DNA of 64,000 nt from UBA935 sp031556725 (GCA_031556725.1 JAVBSL010000014.1:1-64000); one strand, 5' to 3'; positions 17,763-25,899 are shown, numbered from the stretch's first letter. The notes: generated by a model from the letters alone, not told the origin. Program-made: numbers and translations.

Positions 17763-18977
17763 TTGTTAGAGATTAAGACTAACGATGCTGAGTCTTCAGC
17801 CAAGATAATCGTAGTAGGTGTTGGCGGTGCAGGCAATAATGCTGTAAATAGAATGGTTGATGAAAATATTAGTGGTGTGGAATTTATCGGGATCAATACG
17901 GACAAGCAGGCCCTGCAGTTATGTAAGGCCCCTAAGCTGTTGCAGATTGGAGAAAAGCTTACCAAAGGACTGGGTGCCGGTGCCAAGCCGGAAATCGGTG
18001 AAAAGGCAGCGGAAGAAAGTGTCGAAGAAGTAACCACGGTAATTAAAGGTGCCGATATGGTTTTTGTTACATGCGGTATGGGCGGTGGAACCGGAACCGG
18101 AGCCGCGCCTGTTGTAGCTAAGGTAGCTAAAGATATGGGAATCTTAACGGTAGGTGTTGTGACCAAGCCTTTTCGTTTTGAAGCCAAGACCCGTATGATA
18201 AATGCTATGAATGGAATTGAGCGGATTAAAGATTACGTAGATACATTAATAGTTATTCCTAATGATCGTTTGTTGGATATTGTTGATCGTCGGACAACCA
18301 TGCCGGATGCACTGAAGAAGGCAGATGAAGTATTGCAGCAGGCCGTACAGGGAATTACCGATTTGATTAATATCCCGGCGATTATTAATCTGGATTTTGC
18401 CGATGTACAGACGGTTATGAAGAATAAGGGAATTGCCCATATCGGTATCGGTACAGGTAAAGGGGATGACAAGGCTAGTGAAGCAGTTAAGATGGCAGTG
18501 GAAAGTCCATTGCTGGAAACCACCATATCCGGTGCTACCGATGTTATTGTTAATGTTTCGGGTGATGTAACCTTATCGGATGCTTCCGATGCGGCAAGCT
18601 ATGTGCAGGAATTGGCTGGTGATGATGTCAATATTATTTTCGGAGCGATGTATGATGCCAGCAAAACAGACAGTTGTACCATTACCGTTATCGCAACCGG
18701 TCTGGAGGATGAAAACAACCTGCCGATCAGTAAACCGACCGCCGGTTCTTATGGATACAAGTCGGTATATGCGACATCTAAACAGGCTAACTATGGCGTA
18801 GGCAGCAGCAATATCCTTCCGAAAACCGGTGTAAATGTGATATCGGGAAGCGGACAAGCACGACCGGTACAACAGCAGCCCAGGCCGGTACAAGGCATCA
18901 ATAAGCCAGGTGATATCAGAAGTACGGTAGAAGAGAAGTCCCTGAAAATCCCGGATTTCTTACAGAAAAATAAATAA
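17763..18977 (+). CDS. ftsZ: Cell division GTPase FtsZ
   Basis: Tubulin-like GTPase that forms the Z ring. The 404 residues include the N-terminal GVGGAGNNAVNRM, the tubulin signature GGGTGTGAAP, and the C-terminal anchor peptide region ending IPDFLQKNK. A variable linker rich in Gln/Pro (ARPVQQQPRPVQG) precedes the tail. The start is TTG 17763, with a near-perfect AAGGAGGAAC 5 bases upstream. No ftsA is adjacent. Tandem terminators follow. Confidence 0.98.
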   Translation: MLEIKTNDAESSAKIIVVGVGGAGNNAVNRMVDENISGVEFIGINTDKQALQLCKAPKLLQIGEKLTKGLGAGAKPEIGEKAAEESVEEVTTVIKGADMVFVTCGMGGGTGTGAAPVVAKVAKDMGILTVGVVTKPFRFEAKTRMINAMNGIERIKDYVDTLIVIPNDRLLDIVDRRTTMPDALKKADEVLQQAVQGITDLINIPAIINLDFADVQTVMKNKGIAHIGIGTGKGDDKASEAVKMAVESPLLETTISGATDVIVNVSGDVTLSDASDAASYVQELAGDDVNIIFGAMYDASKTDSCTITVIATGLEDENNLPISKPTAGSYGYKSVYATSKQANYGVGSSNILPKTGVNVISGSGQARPVQQQPRPVQGINKPGDIRSTVEEKSLKIPDFLQKNK

Positions 18978-18989
18978 TAAAAACATCAG

Positions 18990-19018
18990 TCAGGAAGCAG
19001 ATGCTTCCTGATTTTTTT
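18990..19018 (+). terminator. Terminator after ftsZ
   Basis: A 9-bp stem (TCAGGAAGC paired with GCTTCCTGA) followed by seven T. A second, weaker hairpin with seven T lies at 19032-19051. Confidence 0.9.
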
Positions 19019-19031
19019 GTTATTAAGTTAT

Positions 19032-19051
19032 CGCCCTAAGGGTGTTTTTTT
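19032..19051 (+). terminator. Weak second terminator, overlapping a Spo0A box
   Basis: A 5-bp stem (CGCCC/GGGTG, one G-U) with loop TAA and a T7 run. The T-run forms the first bases of a Spo0A-like box (TTTGTCGAT), so this stretch may serve two purposes. Confidence 0.5.
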
Positions 19052-19126
19052 GTCGATTAAGTGCGATACATAACGTCCAACTTAGACTAGCGTTTGACAA
19101 ATTATCAAGACCTTAATGTTTATAAT
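19049..19126 (+). promoter_or_regulatory. Spo0A-controlled promoter of spoIIGA-sigE
   Basis: TTGACA (19094-19099) and TATAAT (19121-19126) are both perfect but 21 bp apart, too far for unaided sigma-A. The B. subtilis spoIIG promoter has the same oddity (about 22 bp) and needs Spo0A~P. Two 0A-like boxes are present: TTTGTCGAT at 19049-19057 on plus, and TTTGTCAAA at 19093-19101 on minus, overlapping the -35. This placement matches the known spoIIG architecture. Confidence 0.75.
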
Positions 19127-19187
19127 GAATAAGATGTTACAGTTCATCCCAAAAATGAACTGGTAAGATCGAGACAAAACATCTCTG

Positions 19188-20009
19188 ATGCGAATGGTGA
19201 TAAAAGTGCTTTATGAAATTTATATTGACAGTCTTTTCCTGATGAATTTTATTCTGAATATTTTTTTGCTGACCTTAACGGCAAAAACCCTTAACCGCAC
19301 TGCCACGCGGTTTCGGATTATTGGCGTGAGTGCGGCCGGAGCATTGGGATACTGTATCATTCTTTTTTTGCCGCTGCCCTATTCAGGTAAAATATTAATA
19401 GGGTTGATACCGGTGAGTATGGGAATGGCAAAGCTGGCTTTTAAAACCAAAAGCTTCAAAGGGGTTTTAAGGGAAACGGGATACTTGTTTATATTTGCTT
19501 TCTTATTAGGCGGGGGAATGCTTTTTTTATTAAAGAGGTTTTCTTTTTTATATCAGCATAGTGGGAAAATCTGGTGTGTGTTGGGAGTTGCCTATATTGC
19601 TTTTGGTTTTTTGGATTATTTTATTAAAAGACATCGAAACAAAAAAGCCAATCCTTTTTGCCGGGTGCTGATCCCTTGTGATGATAAAGAAGTGATCATA
19701 ACAGCCCTGGTGGATACCGGAAACGGTCTAAAAGAACCCATTAGCGGAAAACCGGTTTCAGTATTGGAAGAACAGGTATGGGAACATTTAAAACCGCTGA
19801 TGCGGGAGGAAAAAATGAAAATAATTCCCTACCACAGTGTCGGCAACAGTCACGGATTGATGGTGGGCTATGAGCTGGCACGCATAATTGTTGAACAAGA
19901 GGAACAAAAAGTATGTTATGAAAAAGTAATCGTGGGAATCTGCAGTGGACAGATCTCTTCAGGAAAACAATATCAGATGATATTACATCCGGAATTATTG
20001 GAAAGATGA
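19188..20009 (+). CDS. spoIIGA: Sigma-E processing peptidase SpoIIGA
   Basis: Membrane aspartic protease that removes the pro-sequence of sigma-E in the mother cell after a forespore signal. The N-terminal half contains five hydrophobic helices, starting YEIYIDSLFLMNFILN. The soluble half has the catalytic aspartate in VDTGN (D176) followed by EPISGKP. Length 273 is close to the family norm. Start choice between ATG 19188 and ATG 19194 is open; the RBS is poor. It lies 25 bases before sigE, its substrate. Confidence 0.92.
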   Translation: MRMVIKVLYEIYIDSLFLMNFILNIFLLTLTAKTLNRTATRFRIIGVSAAGALGYCIILFLPLPYSGKILIGLIPVSMGMAKLAFKTKSFKGVLRETGYLFIFAFLLGGGMLFLLKRFSFLYQHSGKIWCVLGVAYIAFGFLDYFIKRHRNKKANPFCRVLIPCDDKEVIITALVDTGNGLKEPISGKPVSVLEEQVWEHLKPLMREEKMKIIPYHSVGNSHGLMVGYELARIIVEQEEQKVCYEKVIVGICSGQISSGKQYQMILHPELLER

Positions 20010-20034
20010 CAACAACTGTTTAAGGAGGAAAAAA

Positions 20035-20778
20035 ATGGTTTTTAAAGTGGCGATACCGGGAAAGGTGCAATTTAAATTATACAGGAGGGAACCCGGTTTC
20101 AGAGTAATGAAGCAAGGAGATATCCATTATATCGGAGGGACAGAAGTGCTGCCGCCGCCCTTGGAACTGGATAAGGAAAATGCCATTATCAGTGATTTGG
20201 GAACAGAATATGAGGACGAAGCAAAATCGATCCTGATTGAACATAATTTGCGTTTGGTTGTATACATAGCTAAGAAGTTTGACAATACCGGTGTGGGTGT
20301 GGAAGATTTGATATCCATCGGTACCATTGGGTTAATAAAATCCATTAACACCTTTAATCCGGAAAAGAATATTAAACTGGCAACTTACGCCTCAAGGTGT
20401 ATTGAGAATGAAATCTTAATGTATTTGCGCCGGAACAACAAAACCAAGCTGGAAGTATCCATCGACGAGCCGCTGAATGTAGACTGGGACGGCAATGAAC
20501 TGCTGCTGTCCGATATCCTCGGAACCGAGGAAGATGTTATTTATAAAGACATTGAGAATGAAGTTGAACGTAAGCTCCTGCTGAAAGCCATCAGAAAGCT
20601 GTCCGACCGTGAGCAGACCATTATCAACCTGCGCTTTGGTCTGGGAACACCCGATGGCAATGAAATGACCCAAAAGGAAGTGGCGCAGCTTCTGGGAATA
20701 TCTCAGTCGTATATTTCCCGTCTGGAAAAGAAAATTATGAAACGTCTCCGGAAGGAACTGACCAAGGAAAGCTATTAG
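20035..20778 (+). CDS. sigE: RNA polymerase sporulation sigma factor SigE (pro-sigma-E)
   Basis: Mother-cell sigma factor made as an inactive precursor. The first 25-30 residues form the pro-sequence removed by SpoIIGA. Region 2 shows VEDLISIGTIGLIKSINTF and the core-binding segment; region 4 contains the helix-turn-helix TQKEVAQLLGISQSYISRLE. Length 247 is normal. AAGGAGG lies 8 bases before ATG 20035. The only odd feature is downstream: sigG is not adjacent but separated by two long palindromes and ylmC. Confidence 0.96.
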   Translation: MVFKVAIPGKVQFKLYRREPGFRVMKQGDIHYIGGTEVLPPPLELDKENAIISDLGTEYEDEAKSILIEHNLRLVVYIAKKFDNTGVGVEDLISIGTIGLIKSINTFNPEKNIKLATYASRCIENEILMYLRRNNKTKLEVSIDEPLNVDWDGNELLLSDILGTEEDVIYKDIENEVERKLLLKAIRKLSDREQTIINLRFGLGTPDGNEMTQKEVAQLLGISQSYISRLEKKIMKRLRKELTKESY

Positions 20779-20790
20779 AACAAAATTTAA

Positions 20791-21050
20791 GGCTGTGAAG
20801 GAACCCCAGGACCGCAAGGGGATCGGCCGGTCACACGGCCCTCCGGCCCCAGTCAAAAATATCCTTCTGTATGCTGTGCGCCTAAGAACTGCGACGAGCC
20901 ACTATGCAGACCGGAATCTCGCCCAGTGGGGCTCCATTCCGATCAGTGTCTCGTCTCCGTAGGCACAAGGCATGGCGAAGGATATTTTTGACTGGGGTCG
21001 GAAATCCCGTGTGTCCCGGCCGATCCCCTTGCGGTCCTGGGGTTCCAGCC
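20791..21050. repeat. Giant imperfect palindrome 1 (about 260 bp)
   Basis: The outer arms 20800-20830 and 21016-21046 are perfect complements over 31 bp. CACACGG/CCGTGTG (20832-20838, 21007-21013) and 20847-20867/20977-20997 (21 bp perfect) continue the stem, and the 109-nt centre also folds. The whole unit can form one hairpin with short bulges. No protein homology is recognised in it. It could be a non-coding RNA, a non-autonomous mobile element, or a recombination or packing site; the sequence alone does not decide. Confidence 0.85.
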
Positions 21051-21121
21051 AAAGGTTTCGAAGTGGGTTCTTAAATACGGTGTTGAAAAGCAGTCGGTGG
21101 ATCAAGGTCATAACGTAGATT

Positions 21122-21326
21122 CGAACCGGGGAGGTTGTTCTGTCAAGCTATCAGGGCGCTCTCGCTTGCATAAGAAATACATTAAGAGAACACGGAAGAC
21201 TGACCAGACCGGAATAGAGGCCATTGCCGAAGATTCCGGTCGCTTTGGGCAGTCTGGAGTTCTTGTGAACGCGTATTTCGTTGTAAGCGAGAGCGCCCTG
21301 ATGGCTTGACAGCCTCCCCAGGTTCG
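21122..21326. repeat. Giant imperfect palindrome 2 (about 205 bp)
   Basis: The arms 21140-21167 and 21285-21312 pair over 28 bp with one G-U. Outer pairing extends to CGAACC/GGTTCG (21122, 21326) and inner pairing includes GAAATAC/GTATTTC and ACCGGAAT/ATTCCGGT. It differs from palindrome 1 in arm sequence but shares the 11-mer CAGACCGGAAT near the apex (20907 and 21205), suggesting one family. The 71 bases between the two palindromes hold nothing recognisable. Confidence 0.82.
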
Positions 21327-21365
21327 CTCACGACCTTCCGGGTAGCACCCTCACGACCTTCCGGG
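21327..21365 (+). repeat. Two 16-bp direct repeats, 23-bp period
   Basis: CTCACGACCTTCCGGG occurs at 21327-21342 and 21350-21365, directly after the outer end of palindrome 2 and before the ylmC stop. Two copies only. Confidence 0.8.
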
Positions 21366-21367
21366 CA

Positions 21368-21607
21368 TCAGCATGGTTTTCCAATATCTACCAGGATAAT
21401 ATCCGGCCCGATCTTTACGATATCCTTGTAGGGGATGATGATATCGGGGTCTTTGTAGAAGAGGGCGTTGAATTTGTTTTTGCCGCAAATGATAATGGCG
21501 TGGATATGTCCGCTGCAGTCATCGAACTCTAAATCGTTAACTCTTCCCAAACATTTACAATTTTTGATATTTATGACATCTTTGCATTTTAATTCCGAAA
21601 ATAACAT
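21368..21607 (-). CDS. YlmC/YmxH-family sporulation protein (PRC-barrel)
   Basis: Small 79-residue PRC-barrel protein starting MLFSELKCKDVINI, with the central LGRVNDLEFDDCSGHIHAI and the end YKDIVKIGPDIILVDI. The family is widespread in spore formers but its role is not established. The start is the ATG at 21605-21607 (minus), behind AAAGGAG; a longer frame reaching 21697 runs over the sigG start and is not used. It is divergent from sigG and shares its 83-base upstream region. Confidence 0.85.
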   Translation of the reverse strand: MLFSELKCKDVINIKNCKCLGRVNDLEFDDCSGHIHAIIICGKNKFNALFYKDPDIIIPYKDIVKIGPDIILVDIGKPC

Positions 21608-21629
21608 GTAATTGACTCCTTTTTTATAT

Positions 21630-21658
21630 GTATATTTTTCATTCATTCGGTGAATGAT
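21630..21658 (+). promoter_or_regulatory. Candidate forespore (sigma-F/G type) promoter of sigG with overlapping palindrome
   Basis: GTATA (21630-21634) and GGTGAATGAT (21649-21658), 14 bases apart, resemble the sigma-F pattern GYWTA / GGnnAnnnT, although the spacing is a base or so short. TCATTCA-TTCGG-TGAATGA (21639-21657) forms a 7-bp palindrome overlapping the -10. sigG is normally sigma-F and sigma-G dependent. Confidence 0.4.
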
Positions 21659-21690
21659 TAAATTACAACAATCAATCAGGAGGAATATGC

Positions 21691-22470
21691 ATGGCACAGG
21701 GAAAAGTTGAAATTTGCGGTGTCAATACAGCGAAATTACCGCTTTTAAAGGCGGCGGAAAAAGAAGAACTTTTTGGCAGGATCGAGGAAGGTGATCTGGA
21801 TGCCAGAAAGCAGTATATAGAAGGTAACCTGCGACTGGTATTAAGTGTGATCAAACGCTTCTCCTCCAGCAATGAAAATGTAGATGATTTGTTTCAGATC
21901 GGATGCATTGGATTAATCAAAGCAATTGATAATTTTGATTCGACTTTAAATGTGAAATTCTCAACTTATGCAGTGCCCATGATTATTGGCGAGATCCGCC
22001 GGTTTTTACGGGACAACAATGCCATCCGGGTCAGCCGGTCATTGAAGGATACCGCGTATAAAGCCATTTATGCCAAAGAGAATATGATCAAGCGTGATCT
22101 GAAGGAACCGACCATTAACGAAATCTCGGAAGAAATCGGTATTTCCAAGGAAGACATTGTATATGCCCTGGATGCCATTCAGAATCCTATGAGCTTATAT
22201 GAGCCGATTTTTACAGACGGCGGGGATACGTTGTATGTCATGGACCAGATCAGCGATAAAAAAAATAAGGAAGAAACCTGGGTAGAGCATTTATCTCTGA
22301 GTGAGGCCATGAAACGCCTGGGAGAGCGGGAAAATGAAATTATCGGACTGCGCTTTTTCCAGGGCAAGACCCAGATGGAAGTGGCGGATATGATTGGGAT
22401 ATCCCAGGCTCAGGTGTCGCGGTTGGAGAAGAATGCATTGAAGGTGATGAAAAATTATCTGACGGCGTAA
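21691..22470 (+). CDS. sigG: RNA polymerase sporulation sigma factor SigG
   Basis: Late forespore sigma factor. The N terminus KVEICGVNTAKLPLL is the SigG hallmark that contributes to anti-sigma binding. Region 2 has VDDLFQIGCIGLIKAIDNF, region 3 follows, and region 4 contains TQMEVADMIGISQAQVSRLE. Length 259 is typical. AGGAGGAA lies 5 bases before ATG 21691. A terminator follows. Confidence 0.96.
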   Translation: MAQGKVEICGVNTAKLPLLKAAEKEELFGRIEEGDLDARKQYIEGNLRLVLSVIKRFSSSNENVDDLFQIGCIGLIKAIDNFDSTLNVKFSTYAVPMIIGEIRRFLRDNNAIRVSRSLKDTAYKAIYAKENMIKRDLKEPTINEISEEIGISKEDIVYALDAIQNPMSLYEPIFTDGGDTLYVMDQISDKKNKEETWVEHLSLSEAMKRLGERENEIIGLRFFQGKTQMEVADMIGISQAQVSRLEKNALKVMKNYLTA

Positions 22471-22483
22471 GTGCTTTTAAAAT

Positions 22484-22535
22484 AAAAGGTTGAATGACTG
22501 GATGTATGATCTTCGGTTATTCAACCTTTTTCAGT
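22484..22535 (+). terminator. Terminator after sigG
   Basis: AAAAGGTTGAAT (22484-22495) pairs with ATTCAACCTTTT (22519-22530); the 3' arm runs into TTTTTC. Confidence 0.75.
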
Positions 22536-22652
22536 TTCACAGGAGTTTAATTGAAAGGTAAAAAGAAAACATAGAAGTAAAAACAATTATATGCTAAGAT
22601 TTAAATACGTAAGCAAAAGCTGGCAAAACTATGAAAGGAAATACGCAATACA

Positions 22653-23483
22653 ATGAAAAATGTATTTGGAATAAATGTAGCCAATGGCTATGATAGTCCC
22701 TTCGATGGTCAAGTTTTTCACAGCGATTCTGCGGTAAATGCCTTAGGGGATATATATGAAAAATACATAAAAATCATGAATGACGTTGAGAAGAAAACAT
22801 CATTGTCGTTGGTGATGAAGACTGTTAAATATTTTTCTTTTACCTTAGCGTCTGCAATCTATGTCTTGGACGGCAGGACACCCAAGGCATATACGCCAAT
22901 ATTGTCCGGTATTATGGTGTTGTCATATTTTACATTTTTTTTTCTGATTATATTGGAATGGAAGAAAAAAAGATATAAAAAAAGTGAAGAGTATAACCGA
23001 AGTAAGAGATATATGAGAAAGGTTGACGATTATACAAAGACTTTGCTTAAGATACCGGAAAGCGCCAAAGTAATAGACATATTAATCCTTTATTATAAAA
23101 TTAAGAATGGTAAAATGAAGATTGTTGACATTGGAGTGACCAGCTATCAAAATTATGAAGTTAGTATTTATGCTGACAAGAATAATTTTTATATAGCAAA
23201 CTTTTGTCAAAAATGGGCGATTCCCCTTCATTGTATTACCGGAATTAAAAAGATAAATAAGAGAATTTGTATTTCTTCCTGGAATAAAGAGGTACCTTAT
23301 GATAAGGGGAAATATAAAAAATATAAAATGAAAATGGATTATACTAAGGGACAAATTCTCTGTAAGCCTTATTATGCTCTTTGCATCAAGTGGCGGGGCG
23401 AAAACTATGAAATGTTTATTCCATCTTATGATTTCGATGTACTTGCCGCGGTGATTGGGATAAAGTATTCAGCTAAATTGTGA
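22653..23483 (+). CDS. Uncharacterised membrane protein, 276 residues
   Basis: Not recognised. The N-terminal 55 residues are soluble, followed by two hydrophobic stretches (about 60-77 and 82-100, the second SGIMVLSYFTFFFLIILEW). A Lys/Tyr-rich basic region and a C-terminal domain of about 170 residues, probably mixed alpha/beta and cytoplasmic, follow. Lysine, tyrosine and isoleucine content is high and the gene is visibly more AT-rich than its neighbours, which suggests separate origin. It stands alone between the sigG terminator and the molybdenum operon. GAAAGGAAA lies upstream of ATG 22653. Confidence 0.75.
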   Translation: MKNVFGINVANGYDSPFDGQVFHSDSAVNALGDIYEKYIKIMNDVEKKTSLSLVMKTVKYFSFTLASAIYVLDGRTPKAYTPILSGIMVLSYFTFFFLIILEWKKKRYKKSEEYNRSKRYMRKVDDYTKTLLKIPESAKVIDILILYYKIKNGKMKIVDIGVTSYQNYEVSIYADKNNFYIANFCQKWAIPLHCITGIKKINKRICISSWNKEVPYDKGKYKKYKMKMDYTKGQILCKPYYALCIKWRGENYEMFIPSYDFDVLAAVIGIKYSAKL

Positions 23484-23513
23484 CAGGAGCATGATACCAA
23501 TATTTGGGATGAA

Positions 23514-23542
23514 TTGAAATTTCCATGATAATGTAATATGAT
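23514..23542 (+). promoter_or_regulatory. Promoter of the molybdenum cofactor operon
   Basis: TTGAAA (23514-23519) and TATGAT (23537-23542), 17 bp apart. The leader to the moeA start is about 75 nt, too short for a Moco riboswitch. Confidence 0.6.
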
Positions 23543-23621
23543 AAATAGAATAGTTTTAATTATTGTATTTAATAAATGGTGAAGTGATACATATCCCGGG
23601 AAAGGAGTACGGAGGTACGTG

Positions 23622-24818
23622 ATGGAGATTGAACAAGGAGTGGAGCTGCTGTTAAAGGAAATCAGGGCAAAAGAAAAGACCGTATCGGTTCCGGTCAGTG
23701 AAGCCTGCGGGATGGTCTGTGCCGCGCCTGTTTATGCGCCCATGATGGTGCCGCATTTTCCGAAATCAGCCATGGACGGTTATGCCGCAGTCTCAGGAGA
23801 GGTTTGTCAGGCATCACCGGAGCATCCCGTCACCCTTAAGGTACTGGGGGAACTTTGTGCCGGGGAATATCAGGAATATCACCATGAAAAGCAGGATGCG
23901 GTGAAAGTAATGACCGGTGCTTATATACCGGAAGGGTTTGATTGTGTGGTGCGGCAGGAGGATACGGATTACGGCGAGGAAACCGTAACCATAACAAGAG
24001 GAGTTGCTGCCTATACAAACTATTGCCGGATTGGGGAAGATATCCGGGAGGGTGAACTGGTTATTGCTCAGGGGACAAGGCTGTTGCCGTTACACATTGG
24101 TCTTCTGGTGAGTCTCGGAATCACTCATATCGCCGTATATGAACCGTTAAAGGTGGCGATCATATCAACGGGAACGGAACTTTTGGAGCCGGGAGAGGAG
24201 CTGCAGCCGGGAAAGATTTATAACAGCATCCGTTTTATTCTGGCGGCAGCGATGGAACGAGAAGGCTTTGGGATACCCTTACAGGTCAGTTGTCCTGATG
24301 ATCAGGAGCAGCTTACAGCGTATCTGCAAAAGGCTTTGGCGGCAGCGGATATCATCATTACCACCGGAGGCGTGTCAGTGGGCAAGAGGGATATCGTACC
24401 GGAGGTTCTGCAGACCATGGGAGCCCGGAAGCTTTTTCAGGGAATCAATGTCCAGCCGGGAACCCCTACTTTGGCCAGTGTACTGGAGAATAAGATCGTA
24501 TTAAGTCTGTCCGGCAATCCTTATGCGGCTCTGGTGAATTTCGATCTATACTTATGGCCCATGGCCGCAAAATATATGCACAGTAAAACTTTCGAGACGG
24601 TGCGCGGAACGGCGGTTTTAGACAGTGACTACCCAAAGGTCAATCCGGTGCGGAGATTGGTCAGAGCCTATGCGGAAGGCGGCCGGGTGCGGATTCCTTC
24701 GCAGCTTCATGCGTCCTCGGTAATCAGAAATCTGACCCAGTGTAACTGTTTTATTGATATCAGGGAAAATACGAAAATACACAAAGGTGATACGGTTTGT
24801 ATCCATTATATAAAGTAA
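23622..24818 (+). CDS. moeA: Molybdopterin molybdotransferase MoeA
   Basis: Inserts molybdate into adenylylated molybdopterin. The family signatures are SAMDGYA, ISTGTELLEPGEELQPGKI, TTGGVSVGKRDIVPEVL and SLSGNPYAALVNF, in the usual four-domain order. The start is ATG 23622, 6 bases after GGAGG; the GTG one codon earlier is too close. Length 398 is normal. First gene of the Moco block. Confidence 0.94.
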   Translation: MEIEQGVELLLKEIRAKEKTVSVPVSEACGMVCAAPVYAPMMVPHFPKSAMDGYAAVSGEVCQASPEHPVTLKVLGELCAGEYQEYHHEKQDAVKVMTGAYIPEGFDCVVRQEDTDYGEETVTITRGVAAYTNYCRIGEDIREGELVIAQGTRLLPLHIGLLVSLGITHIAVYEPLKVAIISTGTELLEPGEELQPGKIYNSIRFILAAAMEREGFGIPLQVSCPDDQEQLTAYLQKALAAADIIITTGGVSVGKRDIVPEVLQTMGARKLFQGINVQPGTPTLASVLENKIVLSLSGNPYAALVNFDLYLWPMAAKYMHSKTFETVRGTAVLDSDYPKVNPVRRLVRAYAEGGRVRIPSQLHASSVIRNLTQCNCFIDIRENTKIHKGDTVCIHYIK

Positions 24819-24825
24819 AGAGGTT

Positions 24826-25899
24826 ATGAGATTGAAGAAACATCCATTAAGCATCGGGATCTTATCCGGCGGCAAAAGCAGCAGAATGGGGCAGGACAAG
24901 GCGCTGCTTCAGATCAACAGTCAACAGTTTTTAAACAAGCTGGTAAAAGAATTTAAAAGCTTTGAAGATTTACTGGTTTCGGTGGATAAAGCCGCCAAAT
25001 ACGATGAGCTTCCGGCCAGGCAGATTGTGGACCAGCATCAGGATATCGGCCCAATAGAAGGAATTTATCAGGTGATCAGTCACGCAGACAACGAATATGT
25101 ATTTGTCTGCGCTGTTGATATGCCCTTTGTGACCAGAGAGCTGGCGGCATATATGGCGGAGTTTATTTCTTCTGATTATGATTGTTATTGTATCCGGGAT
25201 GAGGAGCGGGTTCATCCCCTGTGTGCAATTTATTCTAAAAGCATGCTGCCGGTTATTGAAAAATTGATCGCAGCAGGAAAATACCGCCTGGTGGATATCC
25301 TGAATCAGGTGAGAACAAAATATATCCAATTAGAGCAAAGCTGCTTCGATGTAAAAACAGTAAAGAATATCAATACCCGGGATGAATACCGAAAGCTTTT
25401 GCTGCCGGTGGTTTTTTGTGTCAGCGGTGTGAAGAACAGTGGAAAAACCTGGCTGATTGCCAAGCTGATTAATGAGTTTATCAAAGAGCATTATCAGGTT
25501 GCCGTAATCAAGCATGACGGACATGATTACCAAATGGATTATGAGAATACCGACACCTTCCGGTTTACCCAGGCGGGTGCTTTTAAAAGTATCATTTTTT
25601 CAGATACCAAATATTCCATGAATGCGGCAGGGAAAAAATCAGCGGGAGAGCTGCTTGACCTTGCTGCGGATGCGGATATTATTATTCTGGAAGGAATGAA
25701 GGATTCTTGCTATCCCAAGGTTGAGGTGATCCGGAAAAGCGTATCGGAAGCTTCTGTTTGTCAGGAGGATACGCTGATATGTGTGGCAGCCGATTTTGTA
25801 TTCCATGAGGTGTTTTCCTGTCCGGTTATGGACATCGATGACATTCATGGAATTTTTACTTGTATAAAAAAATTTTTCGGATTGGAGCTTATATCGTGA
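24826..25899 (+). CDS. mobA: MobA-MobB fusion: Mo cofactor guanylyltransferase plus GTP-binding adaptor
   Basis: Two proteins in one chain of 357 residues. Residues 1 to about 190 are MobA, which attaches GMP to the cofactor: LSGGKSSRMGQDK at 13-25, then CAVDMPFV. Residues from about 195 are MobB, a P-loop protein (SGVKNSGKTWLI near 199-209) with the conserved KHDGHDYQMDYENTDT. The product is Mo-bis-MGD, used by formate dehydrogenase encoded downstream. The start may be ATG 24826 or TTG 24832. Confidence 0.93.
   Translation: MRLKKHPLSIGILSGGKSSRMGQDKALLQINSQQFLNKLVKEFKSFEDLLVSVDKAAKYDELPARQIVDQHQDIGPIEGIYQVISHADNEYVFVCAVDMPFVTRELAAYMAEFISSDYDCYCIRDEERVHPLCAIYSKSMLPVIEKLIAAGKYRLVDILNQVRTKYIQLEQSCFDVKTVKNINTRDEYRKLLLPVVFCVSGVKNSGKTWLIAKLINEFIKEHYQVAVIKHDGHDYQMDYENTDTFRFTQAGAFKSIIFSDTKYSMNAAGKKSAGELLDLAADADIIILEGMKDSCYPKVEVIRKSVSEASVCQEDTLICVAADFVFHEVFSCPVMDIDDIHGIFTCIKKFFGLELIS

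Noticed and set aside
20902..21309. Open frames on both strands inside the giant palindromes
   Set aside because: They follow the palindrome arms, have no RBS and show no recognised domain; the palindromic structure explains the open frame.
21327..21365. CRISPR-like repeat pair
   Set aside because: Only two 16-bp repeats with a 7-bp spacer and no cas genes.
23543..23621. Molybdenum cofactor riboswitch before moeA
   Set aside because: The leader is about 75 nt with no suitable multi-stem structure; known Moco RNAs are longer.
24826..25899. Frameshift or misassembly joining mobA and mobB
   Set aside because: One continuous frame with both domains complete; MobA-MobB fusions are known.
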